The notes under the pieces were generated by a model. It ran no database searches. It was not told the origin of the DNA and saw nothing but the letters and a program-made list of their open reading frames with translations. 64,000 bases of DNA from Alteromonas sp. KUL49 (GTDB lineage: Bacteria > Pseudomonadota > Gammaproteobacteria > Enterobacterales > Alteromonadaceae), in contig NZ_BJKL01000004.1 of NCBI RefSeq assembly GCF_006538345.1, positions 248,001 through 312,000 of the forward strand. The letters run 5' to 3'. Positions 1-10,826 of the stretch are shown here, in pieces. Position numbers and translations under genes: made by a program. Position 1 is the stretch's first letter; each line of letters begins with the position of its first letter.

Positions 1-311
1 AATAAGAACAATACGCGATGTGCTAAAACTAAGTCGCCTGTCAGTATGCGTTGCACCATATCGTTACAGATCTCAATAGGTGCAGTTTCGTTACCGTGCA
101 CACCACAGGAAAGAACAATATGCTTATTAGAGGCAACAGGAGGTTCGAATGACACAATACCGGCATCAGTAATATTGACTGAAGTGCCGTTATTCAGCGT
201 AAACGCAATTTCTTCAGAAAAGTATTCGGGCTGCTCACGAGAGAGTGACAGAAAATGCCCTTTTTGTTGGAGCAGAGAGATAACAGATTGTACTTGTGAC
301 GCAGTAGACAT
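1..311 (-). CDS. astE: Succinylglutamate desuccinylase, N-terminal part (cut by window edge)
   Basis: Reading the minus strand from an ATG at 311 gives an open frame to the window edge (about 103 codons). It contains a CGVHGNETAPIEI motif, the HGNE zinc-binding signature of the succinylglutamate desuccinylase/aspartoacylase branch of the M14 zinc hydrolases. AstE removes succinate from N-succinylglutamate, the last step of the AST arginine degradation pathway, in the cytoplasm. The C-terminal part lies outside the window, so the second half of the zinc site cannot be checked. It lies 73 bp downstream of the GGDEF/EAL gene on the same strand. The related aspartoacylase group is the main alternative, but HGNETAPIE is typical of AstE. 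Confidence 0.8.
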   Translation of the reverse strand, partial: MSTASQVQSVISLLQQKGHFLSLSREQPEYFSEEIAFTLNNGTSVNITDAGIVSFEPPVASNKHIVLSCGVHGNETAPIEICNDMVQRILTGDLVLAHRVLFL

Positions 312-384
312 TGACGCTTCCCGAGAAAAACAGGGTCGCTAGTCTAACGGTTTACCCATTAAATGCCAACGCTATAGGGGAATG

Positions 385-1692
385 CTAAATTGCTGCGCGT
401 AAAGGAGAGTCGCCAACAATGACTTCTTTGTGTGCTAATTCCACAAAGTCAGAGAGCGGTACGGCTTTTGAAAACAAATATCCCTGCCCTTGAGAAATAC
501 CAAGTTCACGGAGTATGTGAAGCTGTTCTAGGGTTTCTACCCCCTCAGCAATGACTTTACATCCTTTGGCTACACCAATCACTTTAGCCGCTTCGATAAT
601 GGCACGGTTTACCGGGTGTAAGCCCAACTCCATGACAAAGGTCTTATCAATTTTCAATGCATCAAGGGTAAGGTCTCGAATATACGCAAGATTCGAATAG
701 CCTTTACCAAAGTCGTCTACCGATATCTCAACACCTAAGTGACACAACTGAGAAAGTTGATTTTTGACCATCAGTGAATTGGACAGTGCCACGTCTTCGG
801 TGAGCTCAAGCTCAATTCTTGAGAGTGGAATATTGTACGTTTTCTCTAGTGTGATTAACGTTGGGATAAGTTGGTTGTCGTACAACTGGGTGGGTGAAAT
901 ATTAACAGAGATCTTTATGGGAAGACGTTGTGAATCCAGCTCAACTAAGCTTTTAAACGCCTGTTCAAGGGTCCAATAAGCCAGTTCATTCATCATATTG
1001 TAAGATTCTGCGGCCTCAATTAATGGCCCTGGAAATAACACCCCATCAAGAGGATGGTTCCATCGCAGCAAACACTCGGCACCAACGACTTTAAGCGTTC
1101 GTAGATCAACCTTAGGTTGGTAGTACAGTTCCAACTCGTCCTGCGACAACGCTCTTTTTAAGTCGGCTTTTAACGCTAAACTACGTCCAGTATTGGTATC
1201 ATCACGCATACTTAGCTGAAAGTAGTTCTCATACTTGTTTTGCTTTGCCTGTTTTAACGCAGCCTCTGCACGAGAAAACATAGCGGTGATATCGTTTTGC
1301 TTTCCATCGCCCATCACTACACCCACATTAAAATCCGCAATGAAGGCATGATTGTCGCAGTGTAAAGGCGTTTTAAAATGTTCGATCAAGCGCTCGAACA
1401 TAGCCCGCATCTTCTTTTCACTGTGAAGGTTCGGAAACACAACGCCGAATACATCGCCACTGGTACGTCCGATGGTGGCAATATCATCAAAAAGGAAATG
1501 AATTCGATTGGCAATATCTAGCAGTAAGTGGTCGCCAACTTTGATACCTAAGCTTGTAGTGACATCGGAAAAACGAACCACATCAATTAACATTATTGAA
1601 AGAGAAGCGTGCTGAGATGCACAGCGAGAAACACTGTCTATAAAAGCGTATCTGTTCGGAATAGTCGCCAGCGATTGATGCAGTCGGCTCAT
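385..1692 (-). CDS. GGDEF/EAL domain protein, probable c-di-GMP phosphodiesterase
   Basis: A 435-residue cytosolic protein with an N-terminal GGDEF domain (about 1-165) and a C-terminal EAL domain (about 175-425); no membrane segment or sensor domain is seen. The GGDEF signature is degenerate (SGDVF after GRT), so cyclase activity is unlikely. The EAL domain reads ECL in place of EAL but keeps the other expected active-site elements: VNISP, ELTED, DDFGKGYSN, LKIDK and AEGVET. It therefore probably hydrolyses c-di-GMP, with the GGDEF part perhaps binding GTP or serving as scaffold (inference). A good ribosome site (GGAAGG) precedes the ATG at 1692. It is a single gene between glgP and astE. 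Confidence 0.85.
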   Translation of the reverse strand: MSRLHQSLATIPNRYAFIDSVSRCASQHASLSIMLIDVVRFSDVTTSLGIKVGDHLLLDIANRIHFLFDDIATIGRTSGDVFGVVFPNLHSEKKMRAMFERLIEHFKTPLHCDNHAFIADFNVGVVMGDGKQNDITAMFSRAEAALKQAKQNKYENYFQLSMRDDTNTGRSLALKADLKRALSQDELELYYQPKVDLRTLKVVGAECLLRWNHPLDGVLFPGPLIEAAESYNMMNELAYWTLEQAFKSLVELDSQRLPIKISVNISPTQLYDNQLIPTLITLEKTYNIPLSRIELELTEDVALSNSLMVKNQLSQLCHLGVEISVDDFGKGYSNLAYIRDLTLDALKIDKTFVMELGLHPVNRAIIEAAKVIGVAKGCKVIAEGVETLEQLHILRELGISQGQGYLFSKAVPLSDFVELAHKEVIVGDSPLRAAI

Positions 1693-1860
1693 GATTATTT
1701 CCTTCCGCTACTACAGAGCTTGGGTACTAACAATAATAAGAGTTAGCCAATAAGACCAAATTCCTTCGCGCATATCAACAGCAAAACGTATATTTTTTTA
1801 TACCTCGTTATCCTTTGCTCAATTAAACAACAACTGTAATTTAACGCTATTGGTCTTACA

Positions 1861-1887
1861 AAAAAGCCCCGCAGTTGCGAGGCTTTC
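1861..1887 (-). terminator. Rho-independent terminator of glgP
   Basis: On the minus strand a 10-bp stem (AAAGCCTCGC with GCGGGGCTTT, one G-U pair) closes an AACT loop and runs into a T tract. It starts 18 bp beyond the glgP stop codon. Confidence 0.85.
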
Positions 1888-1904
1888 ATCTAAGTTATTG
1901 ACTA

Positions 1905-4385
1905 TTAGTCGATCTTACAAGCAGACAGTTTCCAAATTCTATCTACGTAGTCGCTAATTGAGCGGTCTGAGGTAAATTTACCCATTTTAGCCGTATTGAT
2001 AATAGCCATTTTCGCCCAGCCTTCTTTGTCACGGTAAGCTTGGTCTACTTTGATTTGCGCATCTGAATAGCTGCGGAAATCAGCCAATACCATGTACGGG
2101 TCGCCGTGATCCAATAGGCTTTGCTTAATTGATACCAATGCACCTGGTTTGCCTGGTGTAAAGTAATCAGACTCTAACCAGTCCAAAATAGCTTTGATTT
2201 CACCATCGCGGTAGTAATAGTCATGAGGGTTGTAGCCTTCAGCTTTAAGTGCTTGCACTTCATCAACCGTCATACCAAAGATAAAGATATTCTCATCACC
2301 TACTTCTTCAGCGATTTCGATGTTGGCTCCATCTAATGTACCAATGGTAATAGCGCCATTAAGCGCTAGCTTCATGTTACCTGTACCAGAAGCTTCTTTA
2401 CCTGCCGTACTGATTTGCTCAGAGACGTCAGACGCTGGAATCATTTTCTCAGCCATAGATACGCGGTAGTTAGGCATAAATACAACTTTGATCTTGTCGT
2501 TCACACGAGGGTCGTTGTTGATCTTGTCTGCTACTTTGTTGATGGCGTAAATAATATCTTTCGCAAGCTTGTATCCCGGTGCAGCCTTCGCACCGAAAAT
2601 GAATACCCGAGGATGCATGTCGTAATCAGGGTTCTCAAGCAAACGACGGTACAAGGCCATTATGTGCAGCAAATTCAAATGCTGACGCTTATATTCGTGA
2701 AGGCGCTTAATTTGAACGTCAAAGATTGCATTTACATCGACGTCTAAGCCAAGAGTCTCTTTAATTTCAGCAGCAAGTAACTTTTTGTTTTCTTGCTTCA
2801 CTTGCATAAATTGCTTTTGGAACGTCTTAGTGTTGGCAAACTTAGCAAGCCCTTCTAGCTTGTGCAGCTCTCTTGGCCATTCGTTACCAATCTTTTTGTC
2901 GATTAGCTTAGACAATTTAGGGTTACATGCCTTCAACCAACGACGCGGTGTAATACCGTTAGTCACGTTGGTTAATTTACCAGGCCATAGTTCGTCGAAC
3001 TCAGGGAACAAGTTAGCTTTAACCAGCTTAGAGTGGATTTCTGCAACGCCGTTAACCGCAAAAGAGCCGATAACTGATAGGTGGCCCATGCGAACCATTT
3101 TCTCGTTACCTTCTTCGATGATCGAAAGTTTGGCTTTGATAGCGTTATTGCCCGGCCATTTCTTCTCAACCTCATCCATGAAACGATGATTGATTTCATA
3201 GATGATTTCCAAGTGACGAGGTAAGATTTTTTCAATCATACGCGCTGGCCACTTTTCTAGTGCTTCAGGCAATAGAGTGTGGTTTGTGTAAGCGAATACT
3301 TGCGTACAGATTTCCCATGCGTAATCCCAATCCAGTTCAGCGCGGTCAACAAGAATACGCATAAGTTCAGGAATAGCTATCGCTGGGTGTGTGTCGTTTA
3401 ACTGAATAACCACTTGATCGACAAAACGGCTCCAGTCATCGCCATGAGCACGCTTGTATCGACGGATAATATCTTTCAATGAACATGAGCAGAAGAAGTA
3501 CTGCTGAATTAGGCGCAGTTCTTTACCCGCTTCGGTCTCATCGTTTGGATACAGTACTTTAGAAATGGTTTCTGCTTGCACATTTTCTACTTGTGCATCA
3601 ACGTAACCACCCGCATTGAAAACGTCCCAGTTAAAGTAACCAGAAGACTTCGACTGCCACAAACGCAATACGTTTACCGTTTTACCTTCGTAACCTACAA
3701 CAGGGATATCCCATGGAACACCTTTGACGATAGAGCCAGGGTGCCATTCTTTTTGAATGCGACCGTTTTCACCGTATTTGGTTTCTACATAACCGTAAAG
3801 CGACACTTCTTGGGTTGATTCAGGGCGGCAGATTTCCCACGGGTTACCGTAATCACGCCAGCTATCTGGACGTTCAATTTGTGCACCACTCTGTACTTCT
3901 TGGCGGAACAAACCGTGTTCATAGTGAATGCCGTAACCAATAGCTGGGAGTTCCATGGTTGCCAATGAATCGATATAACACGCCGCAAGACGGCCAAGGC
4001 CACCATTACCCAGGGCCATGTCTGGCTCTTCTTCCATGATGTCTGAAATTTCGATACCTAGCTCTTTAAGCGCTTCACTTGCCACATCAAACAAACCAAA
4101 GTTTTGAAGGTTGTTTGACAACAGACGACCCATAAGGAATTCAGCAGAGAAATAGTGTACTGCGCGGGTGTCGTTCAGATAATGGCTCTTTTGCGTTTTG
4201 CGCAAACCTTCAAGCACTTCTTCTTGAATTGCTGCACAAGTTGCCTTCCACCATGCGTGGTTGTTTGCCTTGTTTTCGTCTGTACCTAGCGTACAGTGAA
4301 GATGTTTAACAACGGCTTCTTTAAAAGCTGCTTTGTCGATTTTTGGTAAATCTGGCGTAGCTTTCGCTTTTGTTTTTGCGTTCAT
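1905..4385 (-). CDS. glgP: Glycogen/maltodextrin phosphorylase
   Basis: A protein of about 826 residues, the normal length for bacterial alpha-glucan phosphorylases (GT35). It releases glucose 1-phosphate from glycogen or maltodextrin by phosphorolysis, with pyridoxal phosphate as cofactor. The PLP site is visible as [14 protein letters not shown], whose lysine forms the Schiff base, followed by [25 protein letters not shown] near the N terminus is also typical. The frame can be opened by a GTG four codons earlier (4397), but that codon has no spaced ribosome site, so the ATG at 4385 is preferred. Downstream of pgm on the same strand but separated from it by a terminator. Its product glucose 1-phosphate is the substrate of Pgm. 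GlgP and MalP cannot be told apart from the sequence alone. Confidence 0.95.
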   Translation of the reverse strand: MNAKTKAKATPDLPKIDKAAFKEAVVKHLHCTLGTDENKANNHAWWKATCAAIQEEVLEGLRKTQKSHYLNDTRAVHYFSAEFLMGRLLSNNLQNFGLFDVASEALKELGIEISDIMEEEPDMALGNGGLGRLAACYIDSLATMELPAIGYGIHYEHGLFRQEVQSGAQIERPDSWRDYGNPWEICRPESTQEVSLYGYVETKYGENGRIQKEWHPGSIVKGVPWDIPVVGYEGKTVNVLRLWQSKSSGYFNWDVFNAGGYVDAQVENVQAETISKVLYPNDETEAGKELRLIQQYFFCSCSLKDIIRRYKRAHGDDWSRFVDQVVIQLNDTHPAIAIPELMRILVDRAELDWDYAWEICTQVFAYTNHTLLPEALEKWPARMIEKILPRHLEIIYEINHRFMDEVEKKWPGNNAIKAKLSIIEEGNEKMVRMGHLSVIGSFAVNGVAEIHSKLVKANLFPEFDELWPGKLTNVTNGITPRRWLKACNPKLSKLIDKKIGNEWPRELHKLEGLAKFANTKTFQKQFMQVKQENKKLLAAEIKETLGLDVDVNAIFDVQIKRLHEYKRQHLNLLHIMALYRRLLENPDYDMHPRVFIFGAKAAPGYKLAKDIIYAINKVADKINNDPRVNDKIKVVFMPNYRVSMAEKMIPASDVSEQISTAGKEASGTGNMKLALNGAITIGTLDGANIEIAEEVGDENIFIFGMTVDEVQALKAEGYNPHDYYYRDGEIKAILDWLESDYFTPGKPGALVSIKQSLLDHGDPYMVLADFRSYSDAQIKVDQAYRDKEGWAKMAIINTAKMGKFTSDRSISDYVDRIWKLSACKID

Positions 4386-4512
4386 TTTGCGTCTCACTCT
4401 TTAGGCGCTAATTAGCGCGAAAATGTAATTTAATTACAGAATAATTCAACAATATGACAGCAATATAGCAGTGACGAGACCAAAAAGTTGTAAAATAATT
4501 GTTAAAAAACCA

Positions 4513-4546
4513 CAAAAAAGGGGTGAAAACGTATGCATCACCCCTT
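4513..4546 (-). terminator. Rho-independent terminator of pgm
   Basis: On the minus strand AAGGGGTGA pairs with TCACCCCTT across an 11-nt loop, followed by a T run. It lies between the pgm stop and the glgP start, so the two genes are probably separate transcription units. Confidence 0.85.
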
Positions 4547-4598
4547 AATTTTACATTTTATTCACAATTTATCGATTTGAAATCGGCGTGATTGGTCA

Positions 4599-6251
4599 TT
4601 ATTTTATAATTTTTCCCACAAGTTCTTCTGCTTCGGCAATCAAATCTTGTAAGTGACTTTCACCCTTAAAGCTTTCTGCATAGATTTTATAGATTTGCTC
4701 AGTACCAGACGGACGCGCAGCAAACCAGCCGTTTTCCGTTGACACCTTAACGCCACCAATAGCCGCATTGTTTCCAGGCGCGTGAGTCTGAACGTTAGTA
4801 ATAGGCTCACCCGCTAAAGATTCACTGGTTACGACAGAAGCATCCATTGCTGATAGCTTCTGCTTTTGCTCTAGTGTTGCAGCAACGTCTACGCGCTTAT
4901 AAACAGGTGCAGCGAACTTTTCAGTAAGGGCTTGATAGTGTTCACCTGGGTCTTTACCCGTAGTGGCAAGTATTTCTGCAGCTAGTAAACAAAGAATAAA
5001 GCCATCTTTGTCGGTCGCCCATGTATTGCCATCACGCTGTAAGAAGATGCCACCAGCACTTTCTTCACCGGCAAAACCTATTTCACTGTCTGACAGCCCC
5101 CCAACGAACCATTTAAATCCTACAGGCATTTCGGCCAGTGGTTTATCAAGGCTAGCAGCAACACGATCAATCATGCTACTTGAAACTAAGGTCTTACCTA
5201 TTTTGAGATCTGTTGGCCATTCAGGACGGTTGGTGTATAGATAGTTAATTGCTACAGCCAAGTAGTGATTTGGATTCATCAACCCCGCACTTTTGCACAC
5301 AATACCGTGTCTGTCGAAATCGGGGTCGTTACCCCACGCCAAATCAAAATTGTCTTTTAGCTCAATGAGTCCCGCCATGGCATAGGCTGACGAGCAATCC
5401 ATGCGAAGCTTGCCGTCTTTGTCACGACGCATAAAACCAAACTGAGGGTCAACTGCGTCGTTAACTACGGTAATATCTAAACCGTAAAGTTCACTGATAC
5501 GAGACCAATAGCCAATACCCGCGCCGCCTAGCGGATCAGTACCTAGTTTTAGGTTTGCTTTTGCAATGGCTTCCATATCGATAACTTGCGCTAAGTCGGC
5601 AATATAGGGTTCCATGAAATCTTCTTCACGCACCAATTTATCAGCAACCGCAGTGCGAATATCAACACGCTTGACGTCTTTGTTGCCTTCAGCAATTAGC
5701 GCATTTGCTCGGTCTTGAATGAGCTTAGTCACATCACTGTCAGCAGGGCCACCGTGAGGAGGGTTATATTTAAATCCACCATCTTCAGGAGGGTTGTGAG
5801 AAGGTGTGATAACCACGCCATCAGCTAGTACTTCTGTGTTCTCGCGATTGTGACGAATAATAGTGCGAGAGATAACCGGTGTCGGCGTATAACCACGACT
5901 TGCGTTATCAGCAGTTTGAATAACCACATCAACACCGTTGGCGCAAAGGACTTCAATGGCAGTTACCATGGCAGGCTCTGACAATGCGTGAGTATCTTTA
6001 CCTATGTAGTGAGGCCCAGTGATACCCTGCTCTTTTCGGTATTCAGCCAGCGCCTGACAAATCGCCGCTATATGGGTATCTGTAAAGGTATACAAGGCTG
6101 AAGAACCACGGTGGCCAGAAGTGCCAAAACTAACTGCTTCACCGGCCGCCTCGGGGTTGGGCTTAAAACTATAGTATTGGCTCACAAGCTGAGCAACATT
6201 GATAAGCTGTTCTTGCGCGGCTGGCTTTCCAGCCTGCGGGTGTAATGCCAT
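4599..6251 (-). CDS. pgm: Phosphoglucomutase, alpha-D-glucose phosphate-specific
   Basis: A 550-residue cytosolic enzyme that interconverts glucose 1-phosphate and glucose 6-phosphate. It has the phosphoserine loop [11 protein letters not shown], the magnesium loop DPDFDRHG, the sugar-binding loop GEESAGG and the C-terminal phosphate-binding motif [11 protein letters not shown], in the order expected of the Pgm type of the alpha-D-phosphohexomutases. It follows seqA by 52 bp on the same strand, the same seqA-pgm order as in E. coli, so the two are probably co-transcribed. The terminator beyond it separates it from glgP. It supplies glucose 1-phosphate for nucleotide sugars, as needed by the polysaccharide locus further right (inference). 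Confidence 0.95.
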   Translation of the reverse strand: MALHPQAGKPAAQEQLINVAQLVSQYYSFKPNPEAAGEAVSFGTSGHRGSSALYTFTDTHIAAICQALAEYRKEQGITGPHYIGKDTHALSEPAMVTAIEVLCANGVDVVIQTADNASRGYTPTPVISRTIIRHNRENTEVLADGVVITPSHNPPEDGGFKYNPPHGGPADSDVTKLIQDRANALIAEGNKDVKRVDIRTAVADKLVREEDFMEPYIADLAQVIDMEAIAKANLKLGTDPLGGAGIGYWSRISELYGLDITVVNDAVDPQFGFMRRDKDGKLRMDCSSAYAMAGLIELKDNFDLAWGNDPDFDRHGIVCKSAGLMNPNHYLAVAINYLYTNRPEWPTDLKIGKTLVSSSMIDRVAASLDKPLAEMPVGFKWFVGGLSDSEIGFAGEESAGGIFLQRDGNTWATDKDGFILCLLAAEILATTGKDPGEHYQALTEKFAAPVYKRVDVAATLEQKQKLSAMDASVVTSESLAGEPITNVQTHAPGNNAAIGGVKVSTENGWFAARPSGTEQIYKIYAESFKGESHLQDLIAEAEELVGKIIK

Positions 6252-6303
6252 GACAAAGTCCTTGTTGTGTTATGAAAGGGTTTTCCCGTTTTGAAAAAAC
6301 ACG

Positions 6304-6924
6304 CTATGAAAAGCGTGAAACAAGAGTTTCTACTATATTCTGCTCGTATCCCAAAGTCAGCAACACGTTCTGTAGCATGTTAATTTTCTTCGCAGTGTTG
6401 TTGTTGGTAACCACCCAAAAAGGGCTGTCTGGGATTTGCTTTGGATTAGTGCTACTGCCGTTCAGGAGCAGCGCTTCTTTACTTTTAGCAAAGTAAGTTC
6501 GGTTTTTACCTTTGATAGCTTCAACCGCCTCAAATCTACCTTGATTTAAGCGATGCGCCTCACCAAGAATAAATAAGAACTGGTCGACACGCTTGGTATA
6601 AGCGGACACCGCTTCAGGTGTAACTTGAGACAAGATTTCGTTATCGACGTCTACCGTAGTTGCTTCCACAGGAGTATCTGTTGGTGGTGTTTCAAGTTCC
6701 TCAGCAGGCTTGTCTACTGACTTTTCTTGTGTTTCCACAACGGCTTGTACTGTTTTTTCTGACTCTACTGCTTCTTTCTGCGGCGCTGGTGCAGCTGCGG
6801 GAGCTTCATTCGGCTCTTCTGACAGCAAAAGTCTTCGAAGAATTTGTGAGGCGTTTTCACCAATATGCTTTGTTTGACTTGCAATAAACGCATATAAATC
6901 GTCATCTATTTCAATGCTTTTCAT
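6304..6924 (-). CDS. seqA: Replication initiation modulator SeqA
   Basis: A 206-residue protein matching SeqA at both ends. The N-terminal oligomerisation segment (MKSIEIDDDLYAFIASQT) and the C-terminal DNA-binding part (NRTYFAKSKEALL, IPDSPFWVVTNNNTAKK, LGYEQNIVETLVSRF) are recognisable. SeqA binds hemimethylated GATC sites, sequesters oriC after initiation and organises new DNA. The middle (about residues 38-100) is a long linker rich in Ala, Pro, Glu and Thr, which makes the protein longer than the E. coli one (about 181 residues). First gene of the seqA-pgm pair. Its presence implies Dam methylation in this organism. Confidence 0.95.
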   Translation of the reverse strand: MKSIEIDDDLYAFIASQTKHIGENASQILRRLLLSEEPNEAPAAAPAPQKEAVESEKTVQAVVETQEKSVDKPAEELETPPTDTPVEATTVDVDNEILSQVTPEAVSAYTKRVDQFLFILGEAHRLNQGRFEAVEAIKGKNRTYFAKSKEALLLNGSSTNPKQIPDSPFWVVTNNNTAKKINMLQNVLLTLGYEQNIVETLVSRFS

Positions 6925-7018
6925 AACTACTTCCTACATTTGATAGCCCATTATAGCAAGGAAGTAAATTAAAGCAGCACTTAATCAAGGGCTAAAATAT
7001 TCAGGATGGAGAAAAACA

Positions 7019-7044
7019 AAAAACCCGCCAAAAGGCGGGTTTTT
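7019..7044 (-). terminator. Rho-independent terminator downstream of the EF-G gene
   Basis: AAAACCCGCC, loop AAAA, GGCGGGTTTTT: a strong GC stem with A and T tracts on both sides, 24 bp beyond the fusA stop. It could work in both directions but only the minus side has a gene running into it. Confidence 0.9.
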
Positions 7045-7067
7045 AAAAAGCGTGTTAAGCGGCGTAA

Positions 7068-9152
7068 TTACTTAGCGTTACGCGCTTTAACTTCTTCAAT
7101 TACTTTGTCAGCAACGTTCTGAGGACATGCTGAGTAGTGGCTGAATTCCATAGAGAACTGACCACGACCAGAAGTAATAGTACGCAAGTGACCGATGTAA
7201 CCGAACATTTCTGAAAGCGGTACGTCAGCCTTGATGCGAACGCCAGTAGCGCCAGCTTCTTGGTCTTTGATCATACCACGACGACGGTTAAGGTCACCGA
7301 TTACGTCACCAACGTTGTCTTCTGGGCTGAACACGTCAACTTTCATCACTGGCTCAAGAAGCTGAGGACCAGCTTTTGGCATTGATTGACGGAATGCACC
7401 TTTCGCTGCAATTTCGAACGCGATTGCTGATGAGTCAACTGCGTGGAAACCACCGTCGTATAGTTCAACTTCAACGTCTAGTACTGGGTAGCCTGCTAGA
7501 GGACCAGTTTCCATCATACCAGCAAAACCTTTTTCGATTGCTGGGAAGAATTCTTTAGGTACGTTACCACCAACAACGGTTGATGTGAACGTGAAGCCAG
7601 AGTTAACTTCACCTGGCTTGATGCGGTAATCGATCTTACCGAACTGACCAGAACCACCAGACTGCTTCTTGTGCGTGTAGCTGTCTTCAACAGGTGTAGT
7701 GATAGTTTCACGGTACGCTACCTGAGGCTGACCAACTTCTAGCTCAACGCCGTAAGTACGCTTAAGGATATCTACTTTGATATCCAAGTGAAGTTCACCC
7801 ATACCTTTAAGGATGGTTTCACCTGAATCTTCGTCAGTTTCAACCTGGAACGATGGATCTTCTGCAACTAGCTTACCGATCGCGATACCCATCTTCTCAG
7901 TTGCGCCTTTATCTTTTGGCTTAACAGCGATTGAGATTACCGGCTCAGGGAAGATCATTGGCTCCAGCGTACAAGGGTTCTTAGGATCACAAAGTGTGTG
8001 ACCAGTTTGAACATTCTTCATACCTACAACCGCTAGAATGTCACCCGCTTGCGCTGAAGTAAGTTCAGTACGCTCGTCCGCGTGCATCTCAACCATACGG
8101 CCGATACGTTCAGTCTTACCAGTTGCACTGTTAAGAATAGTATCACCCTTGTTAAGTACACCAGAGTAAACACGGATAAAGGTAAGAGCACCGAAACGGT
8201 CGTCCATAATTTTGAACGCCAATGCACGGAACGGCTCTTCAGTAGAAACAGTTGCTACTTCACCAGTAGGCTCACCAGTTTCTTCATCAGTTAGTTCTTG
8301 AGGGTCAACTTCTGTTGGAGAAGGTAGGAAATCTACAACCGCATCTAGTACCAACTGGATACCTTTGTTCTTAAACGCAGAACCACAGTATGTTGGGAAG
8401 AAAGTCATGTCACGAGTACCGATACGGATACAACGCTTGATGTCTTCTAATGAAGGCTCTTCACCGTCCATGTAAGCCATCATTAGGTCGTCGTCCATCT
8501 CAACAGCTGATTCGATTAGCTGCTCGCGATATTCGTTAGCTTTTTCAACCATGTCTTCAGGGATGTCTGTAACTTCGTAGTTCTCAGGTAGGCCTGAGTC
8601 ATCCCAGATGTATGCTTTCATGTCTAGTAGGTTAACAACACCAACGAAATCGTCTTCGATACCGATTGGAAGCGTCATAACTAGTGGGTTAGCCGCAAGT
8701 ACTTTCTTAACCTGACCAACAACGCGATAGAAATCTGCGCCCATACGGTCAAGTTTGTTTACGAAGATACAACGTGCAACTTCTGATTCGTTAGCATAAC
8801 GCCAGTTAGTTTCTGACTGAGGCTCAACACCACCAGAACCACAGAATACACCGATACCACCATCAAGTACTTTCAATGAACGGTAAACTTCAACAGTGAA
8901 GTCAACGTGTCCAGGAGTATCGATGATGTTCATACGGTGATCTTTCCAGAAACAGGTTGTCGCTGCTGACTGGATAGTGATACCACGCTCTGCTTCCTGC
9001 TCCATGAAGTCAGTAGTCGACTCACCGTCGTGTACTTCACCTGTCTTATGGATTTTACCAGTTAGCTTCAAAATACGTTCTGTAGTGGTAGTTTTACCCG
9101 CGTCTACGTGGGCGAAAATACCAATGTTTCTGTAATGAGATAAGTCTGCCAT
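7068..9152 (-). CDS. fusA: Elongation factor G, second-type paralogue
   Basis: A 694-residue translational GTPase. The G1 motif is [13 protein letters not shown]3 is DTPGHVDF and G4 is NKLDRMGAD, followed by domains II-V to the usual EF-G length. EF-G moves tRNA and mRNA through the ribosome and helps ribosome recycling. Two points suggest that it is not the main copy: it stands alone, not next to rpsL, rpsG and tufA, and its switch region reads [20 protein letters not shown] where the canonical E. coli-type protein has an AVGGVQPQSETVWRQA-like stretch. This variant is familiar to me from second EF-G copies of marine gammaproteobacteria. Whether it serves translocation or a special role is not visible here. 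A 182-bp AT-rich leader precedes it. Confidence 0.9.
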   Translation of the reverse strand: MADLSHYRNIGIFAHVDAGKTTTTERILKLTGKIHKTGEVHDGESTTDFMEQEAERGITIQSAATTCFWKDHRMNIIDTPGHVDFTVEVYRSLKVLDGGIGVFCGSGGVEPQSETNWRYANESEVARCIFVNKLDRMGADFYRVVGQVKKVLAANPLVMTLPIGIEDDFVGVVNLLDMKAYIWDDSGLPENYEVTDIPEDMVEKANEYREQLIESAVEMDDDLMMAYMDGEEPSLEDIKRCIRIGTRDMTFFPTYCGSAFKNKGIQLVLDAVVDFLPSPTEVDPQELTDEETGEPTGEVATVSTEEPFRALAFKIMDDRFGALTFIRVYSGVLNKGDTILNSATGKTERIGRMVEMHADERTELTSAQAGDILAVVGMKNVQTGHTLCDPKNPCTLEPMIFPEPVISIAVKPKDKGATEKMGIAIGKLVAEDPSFQVETDEDSGETILKGMGELHLDIKVDILKRTYGVELEVGQPQVAYRETITTPVEDSYTHKKQSGGSGQFGKIDYRIKPGEVNSGFTFTSTVVGGNVPKEFFPAIEKGFAGMMETGPLAGYPVLDVEVELYDGGFHAVDSSAIAFEIAAKGAFRQSMPKAGPQLLEPVMKVDVFSPEDNVGDVIGDLNRRRGMIKDQEAGATGVRIKADVPLSEMFGYIGHLRTITSGRGQFSMEFSHYSACPQNVADKVIEEVKARNAK

Positions 9153-9334
9153 TAGTTCACTTTCATTGGTTCAGAGTAAAAAAACGGCCGGATTATAAAG
9201 GATTTTTGCATCACATTTATACCTTTTTATGCACAAACTGATGCTCAGTTTTCCCAATCACGGGCCAATAACAAATAATAACTATAAATATCAACAATTT
9301 AATAAAAATCGATATTTTTTTAACCAATACACAA

Positions 9335-10423
9335 TCACACCTCTTTTGAAGTGCGGATAACGGTAACGGTTACTTCATCCCTATCGTGATAGAGATGTCT
9401 AACGCGTATGTTAAACGTATCACTTGTCTCGTTTAAACACGCCTTAACTGCTTGCATTGCTTCGCTTACGGTTTCAAAGCGGCGCTTCATCGGCAGCTTC
9501 AAATTAAAAATGGCGTGGGTCGTCCAACCTTTGACTAACCAATTCGCCATGAGCTTAGCAACTCTATCGGGTTGTTCGATCATATCACAAACCAGCAAAT
9601 CTACACGGCCATATTGTGGTTTATACGTAAAACCGTCTGCTGCATAGTGCTCAACCAAACCAGTTTTCATTAAACTTTCATCCACTAATCCATTATCAAT
9701 GGCTTCGACATACATTCCGCGCGTCACTAGCTGATAGGTCCATCCCCCCGGGCATGCGCCCAAGTCTACCCCACGTGCCCCCTCTCGAAAAACGAGGTTA
9801 CGCTCTTTATCTGTAAGCATGTTTACAATGGCGTCTTCTAATTTGAGCGTAGACCGACTGGGTGCTTCTGCAGGAAATTTTAAACGACATATACCCAAGT
9901 GATGAGGAGACGAGTGGGTTGGGTAGCTGTAACCAATGTAACAAGTAGCAAAGCTCTCGAAGAAAATATGCAGTTTTGGCTTATTGATGTTTTCTTTAGG
10001 AAGCAAAATGCCTTTTTTTCTTAGGGCTTGTCGCATAGGAACGGTAAACTTCCGACAAAACTTAGCCAGTGTTTTTCCGTCTTCCGTATCTGGATATTCC
10101 ACATCAAAGGCACCGAAAGTAATATCTGGAACCTCGCAGTCCTCAAGCAGCGCCAACAGCTGCCCTACTCTGTCCTCTTTCTCTAAATGCTGAGTGCTTG
10201 CAAACACAGCAACGAGCTGTCGCGGAAATACAGTGTGGTCGATTGCATAAGCTTTTAGCGCTTTATCAAGGGTTTCAGCCTCGTATAATTGGAACTTGGT
10301 AAAACCCTGTTTTGGAATAAAATCGGGATACCCATAAATACCACGCTCGCTATACAACGAGGTCAGCTCATTGGCGGTGTCATTCTCATAGCCGGGGCGA
10401 CAGTAGGCCAGTATGCTATTCAT
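9335..10423 (-). CDS. rlmM: 23S rRNA 2'-O-ribose C2498 methyltransferase RlmM
   Basis: A 362-residue enzyme that in E. coli methylates the ribose of C2498 in 23S rRNA using S-adenosylmethionine. The N terminus (MNSILAYCRPGYENDTANEL) is typical of RlmM. The SAM-binding motif is VDLGACPGGWTYQL, followed by DLLVCDM and LKLPMKRRF, which carry the acidic and lysine residues expected of Rossmann-fold 2'-O-methyltransferases. It overlaps the end of the DUF423 gene by 8 bp. The order gcvA, ygdD, rlmM is the same as in E. coli, with one extra gene inserted here, so it is read as the last gene of that operon. Confidence 0.93.
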   Translation of the reverse strand: MNSILAYCRPGYENDTANELTSLYSERGIYGYPDFIPKQGFTKFQLYEAETLDKALKAYAIDHTVFPRQLVAVFASTQHLEKEDRVGQLLALLEDCEVPDITFGAFDVEYPDTEDGKTLAKFCRKFTVPMRQALRKKGILLPKENINKPKLHIFFESFATCYIGYSYPTHSSPHHLGICRLKFPAEAPSRSTLKLEDAIVNMLTDKERNLVFREGARGVDLGACPGGWTYQLVTRGMYVEAIDNGLVDESLMKTGLVEHYAADGFTYKPQYGRVDLLVCDMIEQPDRVAKLMANWLVKGWTTHAIFNLKLPMKRRFETVSEAMQAVKACLNETSDTFNIRVRHLYHDRDEVTVTVIRTSKEV

Positions 10424-10802
10424 TGCTATTACCTACTTTGATGGACATTGCTACACACAGCCAGCCAATAATGAACCCTACTCCACCAAGAGGCGTTATC
10501 GGCCCAAACAGTTTGATACCCGTCATAACAAGCATGTATAAACTGCCACTGAACAAAAAAATCCCAATGAGAAAGGCAATAGCAGCGCGAGTTAACCATT
10601 TAACACTAGCCACACTTAGCAGGCTGGGTAAGACTAAAATTGCCAAGGCATGATACATTTGATATCGAACCGCTGTCTCAAATGTTACCAACTGCGCTGC
10701 AGACAACACACTTTTTAAACCATGGGCGCCAAATGCCCCCAATATTACCGCAAGCCCGCCCAGAAGCGCGCCGATCATCAACAGATTTTTTTTAATTAAC
10801 AT
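10416..10802 (-). CDS. DUF423 family inner-membrane protein (YgdD-like)
   Basis: A 128-residue integral membrane protein with four hydrophobic segments, matching the DUF423/YgdD family; GALLGGLAVILGAFGAHGLK near the N terminus is the family hallmark. No biochemical role is established for the family. A GGGTGA ribosome site precedes the ATG at 10802. The end overlaps the rlmM start by 8 bp, pointing to translational coupling. Its place between the hydrolase and rlmM mirrors E. coli ygdD between gcvA and rlmM. Confidence 0.88.
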   Translation of the reverse strand: MLIKKNLLMIGALLGGLAVILGAFGAHGLKSVLSAAQLVTFETAVRYQMYHALAILVLPSLLSVASVKWLTRAAIAFLIGIFLFSGSLYMLVMTGIKLFGPITPLGGVGFIIGWLCVAMSIKVGNSNE

Positions 10803-10826
10803 GTAAAGATTTCACCCGAGTAATTA

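Noticed and set aside
46-342. 98-codon plus-strand frame at the left edge
   Set aside because: It lies opposite the astE reading frame, which has a clear zinc motif; the plus-strand translation has no protein features.
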